In this document: positions 42,569 to 52,718 of the stretch, piece by piece
How the letters are laid out: each line of letters begins with the position of its first letter
Position numbering within the stretch: position 1 is the first letter of the stretch
Assembly: GCA_964036045.1 (NCBI GenBank)
Contig: OZ038379.1
Span: forward strand, 23,778,152 to 23,842,151
Reading direction: 5' to 3'
Source: Eutreptiella sp. 'Long Island Sound 2002'
Taxonomy: Eukaryota; Euglenozoa; Euglenophyceae; Eutreptiales; Eutreptiaceae
DNA: 64,000 bases
Made by a program: the position numbers and the translations under genes
The notes under the pieces: generated by a model
Database searches by the model: none
What the model saw: only the letters and a program-made list of their open reading frames with translations
Told to the model about the DNA's origin: nothing

Positions 42569-43079
42569 GCACTCGGTCGTGGAGAGGCGCCCCATGGTTC
42601 CCCCTGGCGTCGCCCCTGTGACGAACACGAAGAGGTTCCGCGCGTGAAGAGGGGAGGCGGCGTACATCCCGCTAGACCTGACTGGTGGCCCCCAACAAAG
42701 CGGCCCCGGGCAACACCGGGAGGGCTGATCGCCGCCAGCGTGAAGTGCTTGTCTCGCCGGGAGGGTGTGCCCCCGTGCTTGCGCACGTCCCCTCCTTTGG
42801 GCAGAACCCTAGAGGTTCACCGGACTTCCTGGCGTATCCCGTTCCCAAGGCATGCATGCATGTTCTTGGTACTGGGGTTCCGAGGCGCTTGGGTGTCGCA
42901 CGCTCCGCCTCGAGTCCCAAAGCAGCGCAGGCCTTAGGATGCAGCCTTACCCCCGGGCTCCGGATCTCGTTTGGCCGGGTCATTTGCATGGCACGGGCTG
43001 CCTCAGTGCCCGGGCTATGGACACTGGGTTTCCTACTGTTGTGTGGTGTTTGTTTGTGGGTCTGGGTTGTGTTTGGGCT
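42569..43079. other. GC-rich spacer before minisatellite II
   Basis: No gene recognised. GCATGCATGCATG occurs at 42852. Composition shifts gradually into the minisatellite. Confidence 0.5.
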
Positions 43080-44056
43080 CGGGTTTCGGCTGCGCCCCGC
43101 CACTCCTGGCTGGGGTGTTGGGGTGGGTGTGTGTTTGTGTGCCAGCTCCGCTTGTACCCCGCCACTCCTGGCTGGGGTGTGCGGTGTGGGTGGGTGTGCT
43201 TGGGCACGGGTTTCGGCTGCGCCCCACGACTCCTGGCTGGGGTGTTGGGCTGTGTGCTTGTTCGTGTGCGCGCTCCGCTTGTACCCCGCCACTCCTGGCT
43301 GGGGTCTGTGGTGTGGGTGTGTGTGCTAGAGCTAGGGTTTTGGCTGCGCCCCGCCACTGCTGGCTGGGGTGTTGGAGTGTGTGTGTGTTCGTGTGCGTGC
43401 TGTGCTTGTACCCCGCCACTCCTAGCTGGGGTGTGCGGCGTGGGTGTGTGTGCTTGGGCTCGGGTTTCGGCTGCGCCCCGCCACTCCTGGCTGGGGTGTT
43501 GGGGTGTGTGCGTGTTCGAGTGCGCGCTCCGCCTGTTCCCCGCGACTCCTGGCTGGGGTGTGCCGCGTGGGTGTGTGTGCTTGGGCTTGGGTTTTGGCTG
43601 CGCCCCGCCTTTCCACGGTGGGGTGTTGGGGTGTGTGTGTGCTCGTGTGCCCACTCCGCTTGTACCCCGCCACTCCTGGCTGGGGTGTGCGGTGCGTGTG
43701 TGTGTGTTTGGGCCCGGGTTTCGGCTGCACCCCGCCACTCCTGGCTGAGGTGTTGGGGTGTGTGTGTGTTCGTGTGCCCGCTCCGCTTGTACCCCGCCAC
43801 TCCTGGCTGGGCTTTGCGCCGTGGGTGTGTGTGCTTTGGCTTGGGTTTCGGCTGCGCCGCGCCACTCCTGGCTGGGGTGTTGGGCTGTGTGTGTGCTCGT
43901 GTGCCCGCTCCGCTTGTACCCCGCCACTGCTGGCTGGGGTGTGTGTGCTTGGGCTCGGGTTTCGGCTGCGCCCCGCCACTCCTGGCTGGAGTGTTGGGGT
44001 GTGTGTGTTTTCGTGTGCGCGCTCCGCTTGTACCCCGCCACTCCTGGCGGGGGTGT
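43080..44056. repeat. GC/GT-rich minisatellite array II
   Basis: The same CCACTCCTGGCTGGGGT core as in 1-2856 recurs here in a more regular form. It alternates between two spacers: one rich in GTTGGGGTGTGTGTG and one containing GGGTTTCGGCTGCGCC. There are about ten exact cores and several variants, all in the same direction. The higher-order period is about 180 bases (two cores). The array ends exactly where the LTR of element B begins. Confidence 0.9.
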
Positions 44057-46328
44057 TGAAGCCGGTTCGGACCCCCGTGGCCATCTTTGGGTCACTTGGG
44101 GTGTGTATCTATGTGCCGGCAAGTCGCCATTGGCTGATATCATACTCTCCCATCCACCTGACCTAACCCGATGTGATAGTGTGATAGGTTTGGCCATTCC
44201 GGCTATGAGCGGCCATATTCAGTACCAAGGCGCCGCCAGCTGACATTTATACATCAGAATATCAGGAATCAACAGGGTTTTTTTATCATAAAGTTTCCGG
44301 AATTTTTCAGCCTTCCGTTCTGATTGTCAATGTATCGGGGACTGTCAGTTGGCTCGCGATTTTGCGGTAACCGATTGGTTAACTGTTATTTACAGTTATT
44401 TTGGCGGAAACCCCGATGAAGGGTCAGATTCATCAGTAAAGGGTTTGTTGCTTCCGCAATTTCCATATTATACACTCGCAAAATTAATCCGATTTTTTCA
44501 GACTTTCAGAATCGGATTTTCGACTTCGACATCGCCGCACTCGATATGATGAATCTCGAGTGGTCATACATTTTTCCCCGATCACGAATCAACCTTCTTT
44601 TTGTTGTGTCCCTCATTTTTCTTGGAGATAGTGTCGAAACAAAAGTGATTCGTGAGGCCACTTTGAAGAATCATATCTCCGGCTCACGGCGAGGAATACC
44701 AATTTCGAGAATTGGGTTGGAACCACCTTCGTCTCAACTTAATTTAGGAAGCATCAAACGCCTTTGGTGTGTACACATGCCTGGTATAGCAAGGGATAAT
44801 GGTCAAGAGGGTAGAAAGTGATATATAACTCTTGGACCGTGCAACCAAATATTTCAATGCGACTTTCGAGTGTACTGCATGAGTGTTGGGGTTGCATAGA
44901 TACTTTTCTTGGGTTCCTACGTATTTTTAACGTGAAGTTATGTCCATGGAGGGGCATGGCATATCATGGTGGGAGCCACTTTTTGAGGGTATGTGTTATA
45001 TGCATGGTATGTGCTTCGATATGCTCACGCCCATGTTATATATCTCCGTTTGTAGGAAGATGTATGGAGTCATACGTGGCAAGGGCTTTGCCCATGTCCC
45101 AATGGTGAACTCCATAGCGCTAGACTAAGTCTACCGCTCATATAGTGCATGTGGGAGGGCTTACGGAGCGACCCACAAGCGCCAATATCAATTTTTCCAT
45201 TTTCATGGTGCGTGTTGGGAGGAGGATCAAAGGTGTCCCTATGCGTCCATGTGGGGATCCAAGTGGGGGGATTGTTTGCAAATGGTCCCAAGCAAATGTG
45301 TTTTGAACCATACGTCGATACCATGGGTGAGCGAAGTTATATACTATTGTAATTATCTTGAATTTGGCATTATTTGCATGTTTTTGACCTCATTTTATGC
45401 TCATTTTTGTGTTTTATGTGCTCAACTGGTCGGCTAACAGTAAAGTGCCTAGAGATCCGTGAACTATGGTATGTTGCTTAAATGTTGGCATAGGCTTCGG
45501 TGTTGTACCTCACCATATGCCGGATCATGTGGTCGCTTTGGCGGGGCACACGAGGCCTCACAAAAACTAGGTCTCAAATTCATGAGTTGACTTGTGAAGC
45601 ATGTCATGTACATAACCGGAGGGGTTTTGGAGCCAATGATGGGATATTCTTGGGCATGCACCTTTGGTCCATATCACCCTTGTATACTACTTTCCGGTTT
45701 GACACATGCATGGAGCATTTGGATATTTGCCGTATGCATTTTTGAGTATATATTTGATTTTTGGGCATAATGGTGTGATTTGCTTGATTTTGCCATGTTG
45801 TGAGGTCATCTTCATGGGGCAGTTCTCCAAGCCCAATCGCCTCCAAGTCCAACCAAGTTTATGTCAGGGTAGGGCATGGTCCTGAGTGCCACTCCAGGCC
45901 ATGACACGCCACCTCCCATATTGGGCTAGGATGTAGAGGCTTGGTAGTGAACACATTTTTGGGGTTTGTGTAGTGACTTTCGACACATGGCATTCAGCCA
46001 TCTCATTTGACGTGGTTCAGGGCACCATGTTGGCGAGTCAAGGGAGGGTCCTGAGTCCAGGGAATGAGGGGTCTATGGCTGTGACTGTGTACGTTCCATC
46101 TTTCCCCAACTTTGCTTTATTTGTGTTCATATGCCAATTTCAGGGCTTTCCTCTTTGGTGCAATTCTTGTACATGCCCGCCACCGTGGGACGACCGGTGT
46201 GCTGAACGGAAGCCGCAGTGTGGATTGGGTTATTGCTGTATTTGTGGGATCTGGTTGCTGTTCAGAGTTGAAGGAGGATTTTATTTTTTATATTTTTGGA
46301 TTTTGGACCCTGGATTTTGAGAAATGCA
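44057..46328 (+). repeat. 5' LTR of element B
   Basis: It begins TGAAGCCGG and probably ends AATGCA, giving 2272 bp. The first 195 or so bases match 54971 onward, and the whole matches the minus-strand LTR of element C (60336 to 55333). The 3' boundary is inferred from the TGCA and from the start of gag-like sequence, because no complete second LTR of B exists. The following CTGATCAGGAGC only loosely resembles an initiator-tRNA primer site. Confidence 0.8.
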
Positions 46329-49300
46329 ATCGCTGATCAGGAGCAAGTCAGCAGGGGTGACAGGCGGAAGGGGCACAGCAGGGGCCGGTCCTGGTAGGGA
46401 CCTTCTTTATGGTAGCAGAGGCGTACCTGCTGCCCCTACCTACCGCCAACCCGGGGACTTGGGCCCCTATGAGCCCTGCCCAAGTACGCCCCGGGTGCGT
46501 ATTGTGGACTCGGTGGAGACCACGCCGGAGATTGGAGCCAGAGAAGAGCCGAGACGCTCAAGAGCATGGCGAACTCCAGAAGTTGAAGCCCGAAGGGAAG
46601 TACGACGTTCGGGAAGAGGAGGACTTGACATGGAGGACCTGGTCTCCAGGTGTGAGCGTCGCTGCCGAAAGGCATGCAACCTCCGCTCCGCCGCGGAGGA
46701 CTCTGAGGAGACCTGCCATTCAGGCAGCAGTGGAGGACGGGCCCGGCGCTACCGGAAGCGCGGGTCACCCAAGCCCGCGGCAGGGGACGCTGGGGCTATG
46801 GATACGGACCCCAGCCTGGTCAGGCTGTGGGACTCCGAGGGGCACTCCGAGGGCTATCGGACAGCTTATGAGCAACCTTCGGAGTCGGATGAGATGGCCA
46901 GACCGCCCACAAGGGCGAACACGGCCCCAGAACCCAGCCTGGAGCATTACGCCGAGGCGTTGGAGAGGCCCGCCAGAGCCAGAACGGGGCCTGTGGCCCG
47001 GCACACGGAGCCAACGCGGGATAGCATGGGCGACACACCCATGGCGGAGGAGTCCGAGGCGCCGGGAACCGCGGGATGCGCCGGATCAGGTGAGAAGCAC
47101 GCTGAGTGCCACTGCGGGCACGTGTCCTTCCTCATGGGCAAGTACCCAAAGATGGGGATGGACGCCATCGTGCATCGCCTCGACCGCCCGGACAACGCGA
47201 AGGACGGCTTTGAGGAGGACGTCGCCGGGATCCTGGATGACCAGTCGGCCGCGGAGAGAGACATGGCGGAGCTGCGAGCGGAACGGGACCGGTACCGGGA
47301 GAATCTGGAGCTGGCCTTGCAGAAGCAGGTTTGAGGTTTGGGGTTTGATTTTGCGGGTACTAGACGCCTTTCGGCCCCGGGGGGCCACCTGGTCGGGCCA
47401 GGTGATATCCTCCCCACCGGGTCCTAGTGGGGGGCCCTGCAGAAGCAGCAGCTAGTGGTGGACAGCGTCCTCCACCTAGTGGAGGAAATGTTGGAACGCC
47501 TGAAAAGGCTAGAGGAGCGACAGCCCCTCACCTCGGGTCCGGAACTCCGGGCAAAGCCAGCAGCGGCAGAGCTGGTGGAGCGGGTTAAGACCCTCCGGAG
47601 CGCCATGGATAAACCCATGGACGGCCCGGCAGAGGCACCTTACGCGCCTCCGCGTGTTGACCCGGGTGCGCTGCCGTTTGTTCCCATGTTCAGCGAATCC
47701 ATAATGCTCGGGGAACACACGGCACCGGCTGGGTCCATGCGGGAAGGGCACGTAACCACGGACCCGAGGAGCCTGACGGTACAGATGTCCCATGCCGCCC
47801 AGGATCTACCGACCAATACGACTGCCCATGCAGTTTATGCGGAAGAGGAGATCCAGAGCCAGACCATGCAGGGGCGAACCATGGGAAGCGCCGATGCACA
47901 TGGTCGAGGCCATCCAGGCGGAAACCTGTGGGCGAAGGACCCCGCTACGGGGATATGGACAGCCGGTGGAGCAAGTCCTTCCCGCATTCCAAACCCCATG
48001 GGTTCAGGCCCAACTGGACCGCACTCCATGGAGGAGAGGGATGTACGGGGAGTGTACTCACATCCCCCGGCTACAGGTGGTATCCGTCTCAGTGGAGTGG
48101 TGGCTGGGGACGTCGGAGACGCCATCAGGATTGACGACCTCAGGGGAATCAAAATCCCCTACTACGATGGCAACCCCTCCAACCTGGACGACTTCATCCT
48201 GAATTTGGAAGACTTCGCCGAGGAGGTCGTCGGCGAGATGAGGGGAGCGCCAAGGGACAAGTGGGTATGTCGGACATTCCCACACAGGCTGGCGCAGGAC
48301 CTGAAGGAGGGATTGATCCAGACGGAGCAGGCCTGCCTCCAGTGGCTGGAGGACGAAGAGCGAGTGGACGCCCCAAACCAGAAGTTGCAGGATTTGTGGT
48401 CCATTCCGCTGCCGCTGGAGTGCGGGGACTGAGGGTCCGGGAATGGAATCGGTACATCCGCAAGTACCGAAGAAGCCTCAAGCTGGTGGAGGACTGGAAC
48501 GAGGCCAGCGAGATCCGCCATCTGCTGAAGGACGTCCTCCCCGGCCACTGGAAGAGGAGAGTGGAGGACGAGGAAAAGAAGAGAGCGAAGAGGCGCGTGG
48601 CGGTGAGGATCATGGCGGCGGAGGATACCCATGCGGGTATCATGGAGTTCTTCAGGAGGAACCTGGGCGAGCCAAACCGGATGTTGGGACTGAAGAACGC
48701 CGTGTACGTGGAGGTATTTGGCGACACCATGGGGCAAAGGCTGATGCGCCTCAACAACGTGGAGTGGAGGCGCGGAAAGCCGCTGAGGATGCAGGTCATC
48801 TTCGCCCGCATTAGCCTGGATGAGATCGTGAAGTACATCACGGTGGAGCTGAAGTTTAACGCCAAGAACGAGGCCCACGTGCAGGATCGACATGGTCATG
48901 GACAACGAGGCCACCGAGAAGACGGCCATCATCGGGAGATCCAGGAGGACACGGCCAACTCCGCGGAGGATGGTAGTGGAAGTGGCCAAGACCACTGGAC
49001 CGGGCCCCGGGAGGATCACGAGGAGGCCCATTTCTTCGCGTTTGTGGCGCACAACGTGAGGGACCATGGGCAGGATCGATCCAGATGGAACCGGGTGGGA
49101 CCCAAGAAGGGCAAAGAGCCAAGGAGGATCGGAAACCCACCCCTCTCGTTCCGGGAGTACAGGTCTCAGCACGACGGGTGCTGGGTCTGTTATGGCAAGG
49201 GGAACAAGCATGCACACGACCACCGTCAGTGCAAGGTGTATGAGGCGGACAAGAAAGCCTACTTCGCCGCCCACCCCGAGAAGAAGCCCAAGGAGCAGCG

Positions 49301-49535
49301 GATTGCCGATTGGAAGGCGAAGGGCAGAGACGGGGGAAAAGGCCAAGGCAAAGGCCAAGGGAAAGGCGGAGGAAGGGGCTATGGTGGTGGACCTGGCCAG
49401 GACCGACGAGTGAGGTCGATCGAGGAGGTTGCTGAGGACATGTTGAGGACGTTGGAGGAACTCAAGACCCAGCAACGTGGTGGACAAAGTCCTGGCGGAT
49501 CGCAGCCGGAAGGGGCTGCGGGAAGTCAAGTCTAG
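46324..49535 (+). pseudogene. Element B gag
   Basis: Gag starts at or near ATG 46324, at the LTR edge. The coding path is 46324-47328, then 47449 to about 48430, then a frameshift into the frame that ends at TAG 49533-49535. The N-terminal third is Arg/Glu/Ala rich. Then come a coiled coil (LHLVEEMLERLKRLEER), the capsid start KIPYYDGNPSNLDDFILNL, and a helical capsid part including RYIRKYRRSLKLVEDW. A variant zinc knuckle follows (CWVCYGKGNKHAHDHRQC, CX2CX10HX2C), then a Gly/Lys tail (KGQGKGQGKGGGRGYGGG). Element A gag has the same order. Gag forms the particle that packages element RNA. Confidence 0.75.
47329..47448 (+). other. 120-bp insert in gag, flanked by a direct repeat, with GT...AG ends
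   Basis: TGCAGAAGCAG occurs at both edges (47318-47328 and 47438-47448). The insert starts GTTTGAGG and ends CAG. It contains stops in the gag frame and the hairpin CACCTGG-TCGGG-CCAGGTG. Removing 114 or 120 bases restores gag. It could be an intron, an introner-like insertion or a small transposon footprint. Confidence 0.6.
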
Positions 49536-49556
49536 AGGAGCCCCCACGGGAGTGGG
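49533..49556 (+). promoter_or_regulatory. Putative gag-pol readthrough stop with downstream hairpin, element B
   Basis: TAG (49533-49535) is followed in the same frame by AGG AGC CCC and then by open pol. Seven bases after the stop a perfect 5-bp hairpin CCCAC-GGGA-GTGGG can form (49543-49556). A spacer of about eight bases before RNA structure is the arrangement used for UAG readthrough in gammaretroviral gag-pol. Confidence 0.55.
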
Positions 49557-52500
49557 ACCTCGGAGGTCTCTCCTCCGAAAATCAGTGGAATCCCTGAGGA
49601 ATCCGAGGCACATCGGGTGCCGAAGAAGGCTCCGGAAGAGCCAAAACCACTGAGTTTCGCCACTCCCAACCCCTGGAGCGCCCTGCCAAGGGAAGTACAT
49701 GTGGGTACGGGACATGGCAAAAAGGAAGGAGCGACCACAGAGAGCCCCGTGGATGGGCAGGACCAGCCCAAGATCTACATCATCCGTGACCATACTCTTG
49801 AAGTCCTGATGCACCCGGACGTGCTAGAGTTGCATGCCGTGAGGGTCGTCCATACGCCTCATGGCGACGAGCGGCAGTTGCACTTGAAAGTGCGAGCACG
49901 GTGCGGACGAGAGGAGAAGGTGGTGGATGTGTTGGTGGATACGGGTGCCCAGGTGAGCCAGGTCCGGAGAGGGTTGTTCAAGGAGGAACTCCTGCAGCCC
50001 AGCCGGAGACCGGTCCGCCCGAAGGTCGCCAACGGAGAGATTATGGGTGGTGGCACCCATGAGGCCACTATCAGTATGGAATTCTTGGAGCATGAGTGCT
50101 TGAACCGCCCTGAAATGGCGAGGAGAAGCACTCTATCCGGGAACTTCTATGTGGCCGACATCACAGATTGGGATATGATCATGGGGTATGACTTCATGGT
50201 GGCAAACGCCATTGGAGCCCTTCCCCATCGTGCAACGCTGGTCCGGGAGGATGATGAATGCCTCACATGGCTCTCCACGGACTATGCATGCGGATCATCC
50301 CAATGGAATGCTGAGGAAGAGGATCGGATCGTCCAAGCGATGCAAGCTGTGGGTGCCAAGTCCAGAGGAGACCGTGGAGTTCAGCTCACGGAGTATGGAA
50401 TGGCGCCGCAGGTGTATGCCAGGATGATCCAGACGCTGGAAGCAGAAGCGCCCGAGACGGACGTCTTCGCTTCCCGGGATGCCCCACTTTTGCGGAAGTG
50501 TAGGAGGCATTGGCATCGAGGAGACTCAGCCTGGCACCGGCATTGGGGTTTGAAGGAGTGGGGACCCATGTATTGGCATGGCTCCCTGGACAATACCAGA
50601 CGTATGGTGGAGAAGATCGTCGCGGATAGGGCGAAGGGGATCCTGGTCATAACCGGCATAGGATCCACCCCATGTCCGCTGGAGGGTCTCAAATCGACGC
50701 TGGACTCCATCACCCTGAACGAGATGTCATTCGGGCCAGAGGAGGAGTTGTTCATCGACACCAAGGGTGTATCAATGCCCTCCCCGGGTCAAGCGTGGGG
50801 TACCAAGGCTTTCCTGGTGCATGGGGCGCAAGCCCAGCCCACGGGTGATGAAGCATTCATCCGTAGGGTTGAGGCGGTGCCCATGCGGGTCATGCTCGAG
50901 CCCAAGGAGGGGACCGATCAGCCAGTTGATGGCATTGACATCCTGTCCCACTCCGAGATCCACGACGTCGTCAACTACATGCAGATGGGGATGCATGATC
51001 GTGTGGCAGCCAAGAAGAGGCGGGCCATGGTCACATCTCCGCATTGGTGGGATGACAAGATGTTGGTCACCGGGAAGTACGAGATAGATGAATTCGTGGC
51101 GAGGGTCATGGATCACATCGCGGACCAATATGATGGTCCGGTTGTGTCGGACCCGCTGACGTGGGATTTTCCAAGAATGGGGGCCGAGAGCGACAAGAAC
51201 CAGCCCGATGCCGCAAATTTTCGAAGATTATCGGTGGGAAGCGCGCGGGACGACGATGAAGACGGCATATCTGACGAGGAGAAGTCGGACTCGGACCCAG
51301 AAGAGGCCTATACCGCAGTGCGGTCGGTTGTATCGATACCGAAGCAAGCGGCTGAAGAGGCCCAGGAGAACCCGAAGGTCGCCGAGCTGAAGGAGAGGCT
51401 GATCAATGCCTATCCGCGGCTATTCAGTGGCGTCGCCAACAAGAACCCTCCAGATCGTGGGATATTTGGCACAGCGAGGATCAAGCTGAAGCCGAACCCC
51501 AAGATCTATCGTCATCGGGAGTACCAACTTCAGGGCGATCGGGCCGAGGCCATGAAGAAGTTGTTGGCCGAGTTCATTGAGCGAGGATGGATCGAACCCT
51601 CCGACAGTGAGTGGGCCAGCCCAGCCTTCACCGTGCCCAAGAAGGAGAAGGGCGAGTGGAGGTTGGTGGTTGATTACAGGGGTTTGAATGAGCAAACCGA
51701 GCACGACTCGTACTCGCCTTCCCTGATCGACACCATCCTCCAAAAGCAACAGAAGAAGCGGATCTTCACGGTGTTAGACCTGAAACATGGCTATCACCAG
51801 ATGCCGCTACACCCGGACTCCAGGCCCTGCACAGCGATGTCGACGCCGCTGGGGCCCATGCAGTGGAAAGTGGTCCCTATGGGCGCCAAGAATGGCAACG
51901 CCGCTTTCCAGCGCATGATGGAGGACCTACTCGGTCCTGTCCGGGACTGTGCTGATCCCTTTGTGGATGACATCATCATCAGGTCCGGCACTGAGAACAT
52001 GACTGAGGATGAGCTCATCGAAGCGCATGGGAAGGATCTGCGCCGAGTGCTCAGTGAGCTGGACAAGCACAAAATGGTGTGCAAGCCCGCCAAAGCCTCA
52101 CTTTTCGTGAAGGAAGTGGAGTTCGCGGGTCACGTGGTTGGTCACGGGCACCGCCGTTTCATGCCTGGGACGCTGGCGTCCCTGCACCACTGGGAAAAGC
52201 CCCAGACCATCAGCGAACTCCGATCCTTCATGGGGTTCTGCAACTACTATTCGGGCTATGTTCGAATGTATGCAGAACTGTCGGGGCCGCTGCACAAGAT
52301 GCTGCAAGTGGGCAAGTTCGATGGCCGGAAGGGGAGCAAGAAGAGGCTTGCCTGGACCCCTGAGGCCGAAGATGCGTTCAGCCGCCTGAGGGAGCGACTC
52401 CTGGGGCAGCTGGGGCTGTTCCTGGTGGACCTGGACAAGGGATTCGTGCTACGGACGGACGCCTCGGACTATGCTGTAGGGGCAGTCCTCGGGCAGATCC

Positions 52501-52718
52501 GGGACGACGGGTCACATGTACCCGTGGCGTTCTGGAGCCGGATCCTGGCCGAGGGCCAACGTCGAACCTGGACCGCGAGGGAGAAGGAGACATATGCCAT
52601 TGTTTGTGCGCTCAGGAAGTGGTCTGGCCACATCGGACTGCAACCGGTGGTGGTTTGTACGGACCATCAGTCCTTGCAGAGCTGGCACAAGGAGCACGTC
52701 GACACCCCCTCGTCATGA
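49536..52718 (+). CDS. Element B protease, methylase-like domain, reverse transcriptase and RNase H
   Basis: The frame is open from the gag TAG through 1060 codons. Positions below are counted from 49617. Residue about 105 has VLVDTGAQVSQV (aspartic protease). Residues about 280-360 hold VFASRDAPLL, MYWHGSLDNTRRMVEKI and AKGILVITG, the degenerate methylase-like block. RT begins near 630 and includes EWRLVVDYRGLN, FTVLDLKHGYHQMPL and the catalytic FVDDIIIRS near 780. RNase H has Asp in LRTDASDYAVGAV, Glu in REKETYAIVCALRKW and Asp in VCTDHQSLQSW. It copies element RNA into DNA. It ends early at a TGA (52716-52718) created by a deletion; C and A read DTPS-x-PA-x-RRARWHET there. Confidence 0.85.
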   Translation, partial: RSPHGSGTSEVSPPKISGIPEESEAHRVPKKAPEEPKPLSFATPNPWSALPREVHVGTGHGKKEGATTESPVDGQDQPKIYIIRDHTLEVLMHPDVLELHAVRVVHTPHGDERQLHLKVRARCGREEKVVDVLVDTGAQVSQVRRGLFKEELLQPSRRPVRPKVANGEIMGGGTHEATISMEFLEHECLNRPEMARRSTLSGNFYVADITDWDMIMGYDFMVANAIGALPHRATLVREDDECLTWLSTDYACGSSQWNAEEEDRIVQAMQAVGAKSRGDRGVQLTEYGMAPQVYARMIQTLEAEAPETDVFASRDAPLLRKCRRHWHRGDSAWHRHWGLKEWGPMYWHGSLDNTRRMVEKIVADRAKGILVITGIGSTPCPLEGLKSTLDSITLNEMSFGPEEELFIDTKGVSMPSPGQAWGTKAFLVHGAQAQPTGDEAFIRRVEAVPMRVMLEPKEGTDQPVDGIDILSHSEIHDVVNYMQMGMHDRVAAKKRRAMVTSPHWWDDKMLVTGKYEIDEFVARVMDHIADQYDGPVVSDPLTWDFPRMGAESDKNQPDAANFRRLSVGSARDDDEDGISDEEKSDSDPEEAYTAVRSVVSIPKQAAEEAQENPKVAELKERLINAYPRLFSGVANKNPPDRGIFGTARIKLKPNPKIYRHREYQLQGDRAEAMKKLLAEFIERGWIEPSDSEWASPAFTVPKKEKGEWRLVVDYRGLNEQTEHDSYSPSLIDTILQKQQKKRIFTVLDLKHGYHQMPLHPDSRPCTAMSTPLGPMQWKVVPMGAKNGNAAFQRMMEDLLGPVRDCADPFVDDIIIRSGTENMTEDELIEAHGKDLRRVLSELDKHKMVCKPAKASLFVKEVEFAGHVVGHGHRRFMPGTLASLHHWEKPQTISELRSFMGFCNYYSGYVRMYAELSGPLHKMLQVGKFDGRKGSKKRLAWTPEAEDAFSRLRERLLGQLGLFLVDLDKGFVLRTDASDYAVGAVLGQIRDDGSHVPVAFWSRILAEGQRRTWTAREKETYAIVCALRKWSGHIGLQPVVVCTDHQSLQSWHKEHVDTPSS

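Noticed and set aside
42980-44197. Long frames on both strands across minisatellite II
   Set aside because: Same reason: repeat-derived peptides in several simultaneous frames.
48162-49814. A 550-codon minus-strand ORF opposite B gag
   Set aside because: Antisense shadow of gag; it runs past the gag stop only because of GC-rich composition.
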